Shown here in pieces: positions 10,578-20,598 of a stretch of DNA of 64,000 bases. The notes below the pieces were generated by a model. The model was given only the letters and a program-made list of their open reading frames with translations, was not told the origin of the DNA and did not search any database. The stretch lies in contig NZ_JAPSLH010000007.1 of assembly GCF_031180965.1 (NCBI RefSeq), positions 121,826-185,825 of the forward strand, written 5' to 3'. A program made the translations under genes and the position numbers. The DNA is from Chelativorans sp. (GTDB lineage Bacteria > Pseudomonadota > Alphaproteobacteria > Rhizobiales > Rhizobiaceae). How positions within the stretch are numbered: position 1 is the stretch's first letter; each line of letters begins with the position of its first letter.

Positions 10578-11717
10578 CTACCTCACCGCCGTGATGCCGA
10601 GCGTGCCGGCAAACTCGGTGAGCGCCTGCCCTTCGGCGCTTTCGGCGCCCAGCGCCGCGAGCGCTCGCCCCAGGGCATCGGCAGCCTCGCCCCTCCTGCC
10701 CAGGACCACATAGGAGCGCAGCAGCCTGCGCCAGCCTTCCGGATCGGCCGGGTTGTCGCGCAGTTTTGCATCGAGGCTGGCAACCATGCCTTCTATCATC
10801 TCCTGGCGCGCCTCGGGCTCCATGTTCCCGGCGGCAGCGATATCTTCCTGCGATGGCCCGGCCGCACCGGCTCCGGCTCTTTGCTGCTGCGCTGCCGCCA
10901 GATTCGCAAGCGCCTGGCCGGCGACGCCTTTCCAGGGGGAATCGTCGGGAAGGCTCTCCGACATCTCCTGCCAGATCGCGCGCGCCTCCTCGTGTCTGCC
11001 TTCCTGCGCCCGCGCCATCGCGGTGTAAAAGCGCGCGCGGGAATTGGCCTTGTCCAGATCCATGGCGCGCCGGAACGCCGCTTCCGCATCGGCGGTCACC
11101 ACGCCCCCGCTCTGCCCTACCATCGCCTCGCCAAGTCCCGCCTCCCTGTCGGCCGTAGCGCCCGCGAGGGCGATGGTACGGCGGTAGGCGGCGATCGCAT
11201 CACCATAGCGTCCGAGCCGCGCATAGACCGGCGCCAGCACTTCCCAGCCGCGTGCGTCCTCGGGATTATCGGCCAGATGGGCTTCCGTGCGCGCGATCAG
11301 CTCGTCGAGCGAGGCGCCGGAGGGGTCCTGCTGCAGCCGGGCTTGGAGCGGCAGGGTCGGCAGGCCCGGTGAGCCGAGCATCGCGTAAAGGCCCCAGCTG
11401 ACCACCGGCACGGCGAGAACGGCGGCCATGGCGATCGCGCCCGCCAGCTTCGCGTGCTGGGGCGCTGCGCCGCTTTTTTCTTGCGCCTTAGTCAGCCGCA
11501 GGATTTTCCGGCCGATCTCCGCGCGCGCCTCGGCGGCGTCGGATTCGGAGATGAGGCCGCGGCGGACCTCCTCGTCCAACTCGCGCAGCTGATCGCGATA
11601 GACGGCGATATCATGCTCGCCTGCGGCCGCATCCTTGTCGGCCTTGCGTAGGAAAGGCTTCATCACCGCAAGCGACGCGGCAAGCGTCAGGAGTGCTGCG
11701 AGGAGCCAGAAAAACAT
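10578..11717 (-). CDS. ccmI: Cytochrome c-type biogenesis protein CcmI/CycH
   Basis: N-terminal TMs, TPR region, position in ccmIEFH order. Confidence 0.9.
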   Translation of the reverse strand: MFFWLLAALLTLAASLAVMKPFLRKADKDAAAGEHDIAVYRDQLRELDEEVRRGLISESDAAEARAEIGRKILRLTKAQEKSGAAPQHAKLAGAIAMAAVLAVPVVSWGLYAMLGSPGLPTLPLQARLQQDPSGASLDELIARTEAHLADNPEDARGWEVLAPVYARLGRYGDAIAAYRRTIALAGATADREAGLGEAMVGQSGGVVTADAEAAFRRAMDLDKANSRARFYTAMARAQEGRHEEARAIWQEMSESLPDDSPWKGVAGQALANLAAAQQQRAGAGAAGPSQEDIAAAGNMEPEARQEMIEGMVASLDAKLRDNPADPEGWRRLLRSYVVLGRRGEAADALGRALAALGAESAEGQALTEFAGTLGITAVR

Positions 11718-11795
11718 GGGTCTTCAATATCCATTCCGGCCGCGGGTGCCAACTCCCGAGCGCTGCGTCCTTTTGGCGGGGCCCGCCGCCGGCGG

Positions 11796-12227
11796 TCAGT
11801 CGAGCAGCGTCCAGCTTCCGTCGGCATTGCGGCATGCCGTGCCGCGCGCCGTGCGGGTCGTTCCGCCAGCGATGACGGAATGGGAATAGGGGCGGCAATC
11901 CTGCGAGCCGACTCGGTAAGGCTGCGCCGCCGTGACGGTGCCGCTGCGCCCGTTTCCTCCGCCCTGCCAGGTCACCGGCTGGCCGGCCGGCGCCGTTTCG
12001 AGGGCGCGATACTCCGCATCGATCGCCGCCAGGCGCTCGCGCCGGCCAAGATCGGCGCCAAGCTCGCGCATGATCAGCCCCCCGCCGGTGATCCCGCCGA
12101 TGGCGGGCTGCGGAGTTTGATTCGGCGAGGGCCTTGCCGCCACGTCGACGGACCGCGGCAAACCATCGGCGGCGCAGCCGGCAAGCGCCAGCGCCGCCCC
12201 CATAACGGCAATCGCCAGAATCTTCAT
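11796..12227 (-). CDS. Putative lipoprotein, 17 kDa surface antigen-like
   Basis: Lipobox 'ALALAGCAAD' and C-terminal 'CRPYSHSVIAGGTTRTARGTACRNADGSWTLL'. Confidence 0.75.
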   Translation of the reverse strand: MKILAIAVMGAALALAGCAADGLPRSVDVAARPSPNQTPQPAIGGITGGGLIMRELGADLGRRERLAAIDAEYRALETAPAGQPVTWQGGGNGRSGTVTAAQPYRVGSQDCRPYSHSVIAGGTTRTARGTACRNADGSWTLLD

Positions 12228-12313
12228 TGCTGCTCCAGCCCCTCGCCTAAAGACGCCCGCGCCTATAGACCATGTTTGACGGAATTTTGTCCACGGGCTG
12301 CCGCGGAAAGCTC

Positions 12314-13738
12314 TCACGGCGAAGGAAGCGACACCTCCGCGCGCAGGCCCCCGAGGGGGGAACGCTCCAGCGCCAACGTGCCCCCATATTCCTTCACCAG
12401 ATCCGCGACGATGGCCAAGCCAAGGCCTGTCCCCGGCTTGCTCTCGTCGAGCCTGCGTCCGCGCTTCAGAGCCTGACGGGCCTGTTCCTCGGGAATTCCC
12501 GGGCCGTCATCCTCGATGATGATGCGGAAGCGGCGCTCGCCCGCCCCTCCTGTCGGGTCGAGCGAAAGGACCACCCGTCCGCTCGCCCATTTCATCGCAT
12601 TCTCCACGAGATTTCCGGTGATCTCCTCCAGGTCCTCCCGCTCACCGGCAAAGACAACCTCCGCCCGCGGCAGCTCCAAATGCAGCCGCTTGTCCGGGTT
12701 CAGCTTCTCGGCGACCCGCGCCAGCCTCGCCAGCGTCTCGTTGACCGGGCTGCGCGAGGCGAGCGTGTTGCGCTGCGCCGCCGCGCGGGCACGCTGGAGA
12801 TAGTGGTCGATCTGCTTCTGCATCGCCTCGGCCTGGCTGGCGATCAGGATTCCCTTCTCGCCGCCCAGCGCACGGCCCTCGTTCATCAGCACGGCAAGCG
12901 GAGTCTTCAGCGAATGGGCAAGATTGCCCACCTGGGTGCGCGCACGCTCGATGATGCGGCGGTTGCTTTCGATGAGCGCATTGGTCTCCTCCGCCAGCGG
13001 CGCGATCTCGCGAGGGAAGTCGCCAGAGAGCCGCTCCGCGGTGCCGGAGCGGATATTGGCGAGGGCAAGGCGGATGCTGCCAAGGGGCTTCAGCGCGAGC
13101 AGGATGGCGAAGACATTGATGGCGATCATGCCGAGGCCGAAGATCGCCAGATAGGCAAAAAGCCGGCCGGCGAAATCGGCAATCTCCTGCTCCAGTTCGC
13201 TGCGGTTGCCCATGACGCGGAAACGCGCGATCCGGTCGATCTGGTCGAGCACGATCTCCGCCTCCAGCGCCTCGATCTGCTCGCCGCCCGGCCCTTCGGC
13301 GAGGTACTTGCGCCGGAAGCCGCGGTCGAACGGCACCGCCTCCGCCGAAGGTGAAGCCACCGGCATGACCAGCGAGGGCGACTGCAGCCGGTTGCGCAGC
13401 GCCTCCGATGCGGGTTCCACGGACCAGTACCATCCCGACAAGGGTTCGGAAAACCGCAGGTCGCCGAGATTGGGGCTGCCCACCAGCCGGCCGTCCTCGG
13501 TGGCGCTCACCGAGGCGATCAGGTTGAACAGGTGGGCCGAAAGCACATTGTCGAAGCCGCGCTCGCTCACCTGGCGGAAAAGCGCCGAGATCACGGTCGC
13601 GATCACCACAAGCGCGATGATGGCCCAGATGGAAGAGAAGGCGACGACGCGAAAGGTGAGCGTGCGCGGCAAGGTCCTCAGCCGCGATTTGATCGACGCC
13701 AGCGGGCTCTTTCTTGCGGCCGGCGCCGCGTCAGCCAT
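12314..13738 (-). CDS. feuQ: Sensor histidine kinase (FeuQ/PhoQ-like)
   Basis: Two TMs, 'QVGNLAHSLKTPLAVLMNEG' H-box, 'EDDGPGIPEEQARQALKRGRRLDESKPGTGLGLAIVADLV'; 8-bp overlap with feuP-like gene. Confidence 0.75.
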   Translation of the reverse strand: MADAAPAARKSPLASIKSRLRTLPRTLTFRVVAFSSIWAIIALVVIATVISALFRQVSERGFDNVLSAHLFNLIASVSATEDGRLVGSPNLGDLRFSEPLSGWYWSVEPASEALRNRLQSPSLVMPVASPSAEAVPFDRGFRRKYLAEGPGGEQIEALEAEIVLDQIDRIARFRVMGNRSELEQEIADFAGRLFAYLAIFGLGMIAINVFAILLALKPLGSIRLALANIRSGTAERLSGDFPREIAPLAEETNALIESNRRIIERARTQVGNLAHSLKTPLAVLMNEGRALGGEKGILIASQAEAMQKQIDHYLQRARAAAQRNTLASRSPVNETLARLARVAEKLNPDKRLHLELPRAEVVFAGEREDLEEITGNLVENAMKWASGRVVLSLDPTGGAGERRFRIIIEDDGPGIPEEQARQALKRGRRLDESKPGTGLGLAIVADLVKEYGGTLALERSPLGGLRAEVSLPSP

Positions 13739-14396
13739 GCGGCTCGCGCATGCGGTAGCCCATGCCTCGCACTGTTTCGATCAGATCAAGGCCCAGCTTC
13801 TTGCGCAGCCGGCCTACAAACACCTCGATCGTGTTGGAGTCGCGGTCGAAATCCTGGTCGTAAAGATGCTCCACCAGTTCCGTCCGCGACACCACGGAAC
13901 CCTTGTGGTGCATCAGATAGGCGAGCATCCGGTACTCATGCGAGGTGAGCTTCAGCGGCACGCCGTTGATGTCGGCCTTGGAGGCCTTGGTGTCGAGCCT
14001 CAGCGGCCCGCAGAGGAGTTCCGGCGAGGCATGGCCCGCGGCGCGGCGGATGAGCGCCCGCAGCCGAGCCAGTATTTCCTCCATGTGAAAGGGTTTTGTG
14101 ACGTAGTCGTCCGCGCCGGCGTCGATTCCCGAAACCTTGTCGCTCCAGCGGTCCCGCGCGGTGAGGATGAGCACCGGCATCGTGCGCCCGTCGCGCCGCC
14201 ACCGCTCCAGGACGCTGATCCCGTCCATCTGCGGCAGGCCAATGTCGAGCACCACCGCGTCATAGGGTTCGGTGTCGCCCAGGAAATGCCCCTCCTCGCC
14301 GTCGAAGGCGCGATCGACCACGTAGCCCGCATCCTCCAGCGCGGCACAGATCTGCCGGTTCAGGTCCTTGTCGTCTTCGACAACGAGAATGCGCAT
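13731..14396 (-). CDS. feuP: Response regulator, OmpR family (FeuP-like)
   Basis: 'MRILVVEDDKDLNRQICAALEDAGYVVDRAFDGEEGHFLGDTEPYDAVVLDIGLPQMDG', trans_reg_C domain. Confidence 0.8.
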   Translation of the reverse strand: MRILVVEDDKDLNRQICAALEDAGYVVDRAFDGEEGHFLGDTEPYDAVVLDIGLPQMDGISVLERWRRDGRTMPVLILTARDRWSDKVSGIDAGADDYVTKPFHMEEILARLRALIRRAAGHASPELLCGPLRLDTKASKADINGVPLKLTSHEYRMLAYLMHHKGSVVSRTELVEHLYDQDFDRDSNTIEVFVGRLRKKLGLDLIETVRGMGYRMREPHG

Positions 14397-14452
14397 GGAT
14401 TCAACCGCCTAAGCCGCCACACGTCGAAAGTGAATCAAGAAGTTTTGGTACT

Positions 14453-14743
14453 TTACCGCGCCGGAACGGTGATTTCCATGCGCCGCGGCCTCTCGCCGTC
14501 CCGAGCCGGCACAAGGACGACGATCCGGCACACCACCGAGCCGCCCCGCGACTCCGCGGAAGCGCCGGCGAGCGTGCCTCCCTGCTCGGCCGCCACCTGC
14601 TGACCGATGGCATAGCAGTCGGCTCCGCCCTGCGCCAAAAGCGTCGTGGCTCCGGCCGACGGCTCTTCATGTGCGCTCGCTCCTGCCAGAAGCAACGCAA
14701 ACGCCGCGACCCCACCTGCACTTATGAGACGGATGTTCTTCAT
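14453..14743 (-). CDS. Small secreted protein in the FeuN position
   Basis: 96 aa, signal peptide 'MKNIRLISAGGVAAFALLLAGASA'; directly upstream of and co-directional with the feuPQ-like genes. Confidence 0.65.
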   Translation of the reverse strand: MKNIRLISAGGVAAFALLLAGASAHEEPSAGATTLLAQGGADCYAIGQQVAAEQGGTLAGASAESRGGSVVCRIVVLVPARDGERPRRMEITVPAR

Positions 14744-14857
14744 GGCCTTTGTGTAGCCGAAGCGGGCTGAATGGGGAATGAACAATTGCGCGGCTGGCCA
14801 CAGGCAACGGCGGCCCGGATCCCGCATGCGCAGTCCGGCTGCGCATGCGGGCTCGGG

Positions 14858-15426
14858 TCAGCCGATCCGGCTATCGGCCGCCAGCCGGCCCCGCTTCCGG
14901 CAGCATGGGGAAGGTGACGACCGGTATCTCCCGCCGCCTTGAACGCCTGCCTGTCCGTCAGCTTGTCCCGCGACCATCGCGGCGGCGAGCTCGCAAGCAA
15001 GCTCCACGATGCGTGGCATCGATGAGGGAGAGTGCGGCGGCCAGGTCTGCATCGCTTCTTTTCTGCTTGTCTGCGGCGCGTTCGGGCAGGCGGTTCATCT
15101 CGCCTAGCTTTTCGACCATCCTCAGCATCGAGGACAGCGCGTCGATTTGGCTCTTGTCGTAGGCGCCGGTCGCCCGCCCTCCGGCGCTCGCCGTCTCGAG
15201 GTCGCCGATCAGCCGATCCGAGAGCGCGACCAGCCGCCTGTCTAAGGCTTCCGGATCCGCGTCCGAAAGAAGGGGCGCCAGGCGCCAGCCCTCCTTTTTC
15301 GCGCGCCGCGCCAGATATTTCTCGGTACATCCGCTCGCCTGCGCCAGCAGCGGCAGGGTTGGCGCGCGCGCCCTCGGCCATTGCCTGAACCGCCGCCCTC
15401 TGGACGGCCGCCGATCTGTTTCGCAC
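14858..15426 (-). pseudogene. Conserved-looking hypothetical gene apparently interrupted by two frameshifts
   Basis: Three reading frames join into one plausible polypeptide: 'MRNRSAAVQRAAVQAMAEGARA' / 'PTLPLLAQASGCTEKYLARRAKKEGWR...KQKRSDADLAAALSLIDA' / 'RIVELACELAAAMVAGQADGQAG'. Confidence 0.5.
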
Positions 15427-15767
15427 GGTTCACCTCCGGACAAGAAAAAAGCGCTGGCCGGGGGGCGCAGCGCTTGCCGAAATTCACGGGTGGTTGGGGG
15501 TCTCGGATGTGCGGGGCGGCAAGGCGCCTGAGCGACCTGCGCCGGACCCACTTTTCCGACGATGCCTGAACCCTACCAGACCGCCGTCACGCTGTCAAGG
15601 ACTATTTTCCTATGCAAAAATATCACGGCTGCGGCCCCTTAACTTGAACCCGGATTGCCGCTACGGGATTATTAAACTTGATAGGTCTGTGTTCGATACA
15701 CATCTTGTCGTAGCGCCGTTCCGCGACAGATGCTTCAGCTGTGGGTATGGGCCGGCGGGCGAGTGAC

Positions 15768-17918
15768 ATGGAAGAGAAGCGCAGATCGAGAAAGGGGAAG
15801 GCGCCGAGGGCCACGGTTTTCCTCGACATCGACGCGTGGATCGATTCCAGCCTCTACGAGATCGGCTTCAAGGCCTCGGAATTCTGGGAAAACCTCACCA
15901 TCTTCTCCCGCCGCTTCCGCGTCTACGGGGCCAAGCGCGCGGCGGCCGAGCTTTTCAGCGAAGGCTGCACCATGCTCGCCGTGGGGGCCGTCGTCATGCT
16001 GGCGCTCGCCATGCCCGCCTTCCAGGAGACGAAGGGCGACTGGCGGGCGCAGGACGATTATGCCGTCACCTTCCTCGACCGCTTCGGCCAGGAGATCGGC
16101 CAGCGCGGCATCCGCCAGCGCGACTCCGTCCCGGTCGACGAGATGCCGGACCATGTCATCAAGGCGGTGCTGGCCACCGAGGACCGGCGCTTCTTCGAGC
16201 ATTTCGGCATAGACTTCATCGGCCTCCTGCGCGCCACGGCGGTGAACATGCGCGCCAACTCCGTCGTCCAGGGCGGCTCCACCCTCAGCCAGCAGCTCGC
16301 AAAGAACCTGTTTCTGACCAACGAGCGGACGGTCGAGCGCAAGATCAAGGAGGCCTTCCTCGCCCTTTGGCTGGAAACGAACCTGTCGAAGAAGGAGATT
16401 CTCCAGCTCTATCTCGACCGGGCTTATCTCGGCGGCGGCTCCTTCGGCATCGCAGCGGCTGCCGACTTCTATTTCAACAAGCAGGTGAAGGACTTGACGC
16501 TGGCCGAGGCGGCGATGATCGCCGGCCTCTTCAAGGCGCCGGCGCGCTATGCGCCGCATATCAACCTGCCGGCCGCGCGGGCGCGGGCCAACGAAGTGCT
16601 GTCCAACATGGTCCAGGCCGGCCTCATGACCGAAGGCCAGGTCCTGTCGGCGCGCCTCAACCCGGCGAGCGCGGTCGACAGGGGCAATCGCGAAGCCCCG
16701 GATTATTTCCTCGACTGGGCGTTCGAGGAGGTGAAGAAGATCGTCCCGAAGGGCGCCACGCACGCCCTCATCGCCCGCACCACCATCGATCTCGACCTGC
16801 AGGAGGCGGCGGAGGAATCGCTCGAATTCCACCTGCGCCAATACGGCAAGGACTATGACGTGGAGGAAGGCGCCATCGTGCTGATGGACACGGACGGGGC
16901 TGTGCGCGCGCTCGTCGGCGGGCGCGACTACGGCCAGAGCCAGTTCAACCGGGCCACGCGCGCGCTGCGCCAGCCCGGCTCCTCCTTCAAGCCCTATGTG
17001 TACGCGGCCGCCATGGAAGCGGGCTTCACGCCGAAATCAGTCGTCTCCGACGCGCCGATCTCCTGGGGCAACTGGTCGCCGCAGAATTACGGCCGCAGCT
17101 TCGCCGGTCGTGTCGACCTCATGACTGCGCTCGCCCGCTCCCACAATACCGTGCCGGTACGGCTTGCGCGCGATCACCTGGGCATCCCCGTCATCCAGAG
17201 GCTCGTCGGCGAGATGGGCGTCGAGACGGAGCTCAACGGCCACAAGACGATGGTGCTCGGCTCCTCCGACGTCACGGTCATGGACCAGGCCACCGGCTAC
17301 AGCGTCTTCGCCAATGGCGGCTATACCGGCACGCGCCACGGCATCGTGCAGCTCACCACCCATTCGGGCGAAGTGATCTACGATGTCCGGAAGGACGCCC
17401 CCCCGCCGCGCCGCGTGCTCTCGGAGAAGGCGGTCTCCTACATGAACACCATGCTCGTCGCCGTGCCCGAATGGGGCACGGGCCGCCGCGCCGCCCTCCC
17501 CGGCATCCGCTCCGCCGGCAAGACGGGCACGGCGCAATCCTATCGCGACGCCTGGTATGTCGGCTTCACCGGCAACTACGTGGCCGCGGTCTGGCTCGGC
17601 AATGACGACTATCGCCCGACCAACGAGATGACCGGCGGCACGCTGCCGGCCATGGTCTGGCAGCGCTTCATGGCCTATGCGCATCAGAATATCGAGCTGA
17701 AGCCCATCGTCGGCATCGAAAACCCCATGCTGCCGCCGGACGGCAAGGCGGTCGCCGAAGCTGCGGGAGGGGCTGGCGGGGAAGAGGCCGGATCGCGCCG
17801 GCCGGCCCATTCCATGCCGCTTGCCACACGCGACGTGCTCGACCAGATGGCCGAGCTCTTCCGCTCCGCTCCCGCGCTCAAGGCGGCGCAAGGGCCCGAA
17901 GCCCTCTCGGCCCTTTGA
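15768..17918 (+). CDS. Class A penicillin-binding protein (transglycosylase/transpeptidase, PBP1a family)
   Basis: 'ATEDRRFFEHFGID', 'QGGSTLSQQLAKNLFL', 'RQPGSSFKPYVYAAAME', 'AGKTGTAQ'. Confidence 0.93.
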   Translation: MEEKRRSRKGKAPRATVFLDIDAWIDSSLYEIGFKASEFWENLTIFSRRFRVYGAKRAAAELFSEGCTMLAVGAVVMLALAMPAFQETKGDWRAQDDYAVTFLDRFGQEIGQRGIRQRDSVPVDEMPDHVIKAVLATEDRRFFEHFGIDFIGLLRATAVNMRANSVVQGGSTLSQQLAKNLFLTNERTVERKIKEAFLALWLETNLSKKEILQLYLDRAYLGGGSFGIAAAADFYFNKQVKDLTLAEAAMIAGLFKAPARYAPHINLPAARARANEVLSNMVQAGLMTEGQVLSARLNPASAVDRGNREAPDYFLDWAFEEVKKIVPKGATHALIARTTIDLDLQEAAEESLEFHLRQYGKDYDVEEGAIVLMDTDGAVRALVGGRDYGQSQFNRATRALRQPGSSFKPYVYAAAMEAGFTPKSVVSDAPISWGNWSPQNYGRSFAGRVDLMTALARSHNTVPVRLARDHLGIPVIQRLVGEMGVETELNGHKTMVLGSSDVTVMDQATGYSVFANGGYTGTRHGIVQLTTHSGEVIYDVRKDAPPPRRVLSEKAVSYMNTMLVAVPEWGTGRRAALPGIRSAGKTGTAQSYRDAWYVGFTGNYVAAVWLGNDDYRPTNEMTGGTLPAMVWQRFMAYAHQNIELKPIVGIENPMLPPDGKAVAEAAGGAGGEEAGSRRPAHSMPLATRDVLDQMAELFRSAPALKAAQGPEALSAL

Positions 17919-18047
17919 TCATCTTCCCGATCCAGTGTGGTCGGAAGCCCCGCGAGCAATCTTCCGCCCGGCTCAATCAGGTCATTGACCTCCGGCCTGT
18001 CGGGTGCGACACGCCTCACCGATCCGCAAACCTCTCTGCAGCGCTCC

Positions 18048-18632
18048 ATGCTGAAAACGGTCTTCCTCACCCTCGTCACGCTCGCCGTCGCCATCGGCGG
18101 AGGGGCCGCCAGCGCCTGGATGATCCTGGAAAACGTGCCGCCGGTCGGCGCCGTCGCCGCCGGGCCGTGGACAGCATTCCCGGATGCGGGCACGCCGGAG
18201 GCCGATCCCTATTCGCGCGCCCGCTTCACGCGTGAAGGCGGCATCCCCCTCGGCCGCTCCGAAGGCCTCGTCTTCACCGCATCGCGCGATTCCGCCGAAC
18301 GCGCGCTGCGGCGCGCCTGCACCTATCGCATCGAGGGCACGATCCCGGCGGCGCGGCTGTGGACGCTGCACGCGGCCGATCCCTCCGGCATGCCCCTTGC
18401 GCCCAAGGGTCGCCGCCAGGCGGCGCTTCATTCCGGCATGATCCTGCACCGCGAGGGCGTTCCCTTCGCGATCACGATCTCGCCGCACCCGGCGCCGGAC
18501 AATTGGCTCGCGGTCACCGGCAGCGGGCCGATGCAGCTCGTCTTCACGCTGCTCGACACACCGGTCTCGACCGGCGTGTCGCTCGGCGAACTCGCAATGC
18601 CGGACATCCTCCAGGTGCGTTGCGATGCTTAG
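18048..18632 (+). CDS. DUF1214 domain-containing membrane-anchored protein
   Basis: N-terminal TM, 'DPYSRARFTREGGIPLGRSEGLVFTASRDS', C-terminal 'LPDILQVRC'-like ending. Confidence 0.8.
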   Translation: MLKTVFLTLVTLAVAIGGGAASAWMILENVPPVGAVAAGPWTAFPDAGTPEADPYSRARFTREGGIPLGRSEGLVFTASRDSAERALRRACTYRIEGTIPAARLWTLHAADPSGMPLAPKGRRQAALHSGMILHREGVPFAITISPHPAPDNWLAVTGSGPMQLVFTLLDTPVSTGVSLGELAMPDILQVRCDA

Positions 18633-19176
18633 GCTGCTCTACGCCCTCCTCCTCGGCCTTTTGGGGGCCGGCATCGTCCACATCGCCATCCTCTTCATGC
18701 TGCCCGCCCATTCGGAGCGGGACATCTGGTCGAGGCTGTCGGCGGCGGCGCCGCCCTATGCAATGGTCCGTCTCGGCCCCAACCGGCTCGGCGGCGAAAT
18801 CCCCGCCCCGGTAAATCCGTTCCTCACCGCCGCCGCCTGCCGGTTCGATCTTGCCGACGGCCCGGTCCACGTTGAGGCGGAAGGTGCGGTGCCCTTCTGG
18901 TCCATGTCCATCTACGACAGCAACGGGCTCAACGTCTTCAGCATCAGCGACCGGACGGCAGCCGACGGTGCGCTGGATGTCGTTGCCCTCGATCCCGGCC
19001 AGATGCAGCGGATCCGCGGCGAGCTGCCCGCAGAATTTGCTCAATCGGTCTTCATCGAGACCGGCGTGGAGGAAGGGATCGTTCTCGTGCGCGCCTTCGT
19101 GCCGGACGAGACGTGGCAGGGGGTGGTCGGCAGGTTCTTCAGCGGCCTCAGCTGTACCCCGCGACCGGTCGGCTAG
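18625..19176 (+). CDS. DUF1254 domain-containing membrane-anchored protein
   Basis: N-terminal TM, 'FWSMSIYDSNGLNVFSISDR', overlaps previous gene by 8 bp. Confidence 0.8.
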   Translation: MLRLLYALLLGLLGAGIVHIAILFMLPAHSERDIWSRLSAAAPPYAMVRLGPNRLGGEIPAPVNPFLTAAACRFDLADGPVHVEAEGAVPFWSMSIYDSNGLNVFSISDRTAADGALDVVALDPGQMQRIRGELPAEFAQSVFIETGVEEGIVLVRAFVPDETWQGVVGRFFSGLSCTPRPVG

Positions 19177-19277
19177 AGAATTCAAGGGCAAGTCGAAATC
19201 ACCTGCCGTTGCACAAATTCGGCCAAAGAAACAATGAGCGAAGGCGCGACCTAATCTGAGCATTCCGCTCTAGCAGG

Positions 19278-19460
19278 TCAGCCTTTGCGGCGATGCTTGC
19301 GCTCGCGCCGCATGCCGGCGGCGCTCCCGCGCCGGTCGTCGCGGCCATCAAGCCGCTCGTAGCGCACCCCGGGGAAAATGATGATCGTAGCCCCGCCCTC
19401 GGGCGGCGCCCGGTCGGGCTTTTGCGCCGTTCTCGGCCTGAAACCTAGGATCATCGCCAT
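19278..19460 (-). CDS. Small basic hypothetical protein (60 aa)
   Basis: 'MAMILGFRPRTAQKPDRAPPEGGATIIIFPGVRYERLD...'; coding-like composition, internal ATG at 19460. Confidence 0.5.
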   Translation of the reverse strand: MAMILGFRPRTAQKPDRAPPEGGATIIIFPGVRYERLDGRDDRRGSAAGMRRERKHRRKG

Positions 19461-19674
19461 GCGTCTAAGTCCCGCTCGCGTCTGGCCCGGACACGCAACG
19501 CGGCCCACCGCGATAAACACATGGTTTGGTTAACAGTTCCTTATCGCAGGGGCGGAGTAGTGAACACTATGCTTAATTTTGCGGTTAATGGCCCGCTAAC
19601 GCATTCGCGCTACCTTTCACCGGCCGGCATTTTGCCCGGAGCGTCGTGTTCTCAAGCGTTAGGCGTATCGCTGC

Positions 19675-20598
19675 GTGTCAGCCGCGGATTTCAGGCATAT
19701 TGCTTTGGGCAGGGGACCGCGCCACTGCGAGCGTATATTTCGTTCCGCCGTGTCGGCCTTCTGCGCGTTGCCGCGGCCGACGCGCGACGAGGCGGCCCAG
19801 CTTGACGATCTTGCACTGGGGCTTTTAGACGTCATCCCCGCAGAAACGCGCCGCTTTGCTGCCGCGGCCCTTTGCGAGTGCGACGCGGCGCCGCGCGGTC
19901 TCGTCCGCCGGCTGGCCGAGGAGTCGGTCGAGATCGGCGCTCCTCTCCTCGTCCGCTCGCGCGCGCTGAGCGACGTCGATCTCATCGCGCTGATCGCCCG
20001 GCAGGGCGTTCCGCATGCCCGCGCCATCGCCCGGCGTGACGAGCTCAATCCCGTGGTCGCAGCGCTCATCCGCGCCCTGCTCGCCCGCGCGGAAACCGAC
20101 CCGCCCCCTGCAGCCGCGGCCACCCCGCCCGAAGAGGCCGGCAACGCCTTGGAAGCGGTGCGCGGTCAGCTCCGCATCCTCATGCAGGACGGCGCGGGCG
20201 AGGAGGAAGAAGGCTCTGCCCCGCTCTCCTCGACCCCGGCGGACCCGTACCCCGCCATCCGCGAAGCGGCGCTTTCCGGCGAGACGCGCCGGTTTGCCGA
20301 GGCCCTTGCCGCCGCGCTCGGCCTCACGGTCGCCCGCGCCCGCAGCCTCATCGACGGCGTCACCTATTCAGACCTGCTTTTTGCCTTGAGGGCACTCGAG
20401 CTTTCGCCGGAACAGGCTTTCGTCCTCGCCGCGGCGGCTTACCCGGCGCAGGTGACAAATCCGGCGGCGATCCGGCTGTTTCACGTCCGCTACGAAGCCC
20501 TCCCGGCGGCAGCGGCCCTGGAGAAGGTTCAGGCTTGGCGGCAGCAGGACCGGAGCGACCGGGCCACGGCCGCTCAGTCGCTGACAAGGGTCAAATAG
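19675..20598 (+). CDS. DUF2336 domain-containing protein
   Basis: 'DLDDLALGLLDVIP'-type helical repeat, 'PLLVRSRALSDVDLIALI'; GTG start. Confidence 0.75.
   Translation: MSAADFRHIALGRGPRHCERIFRSAVSAFCALPRPTRDEAAQLDDLALGLLDVIPAETRRFAAAALCECDAAPRGLVRRLAEESVEIGAPLLVRSRALSDVDLIALIARQGVPHARAIARRDELNPVVAALIRALLARAETDPPPAAAATPPEEAGNALEAVRGQLRILMQDGAGEEEEGSAPLSSTPADPYPAIREAALSGETRRFAEALAAALGLTVARARSLIDGVTYSDLLFALRALELSPEQAFVLAAAAYPAQVTNPAAIRLFHVRYEALPAAAALEKVQAWRQQDRSDRATAAQSLTRVK

Noticed and set aside
19530-19544. TTAA-N7-TTAT resembling a CtrA-type site upstream of the DUF2336 gene
   Set aside because: Single imperfect match with no transcription start or conservation data; too weak to report as a regulatory site.
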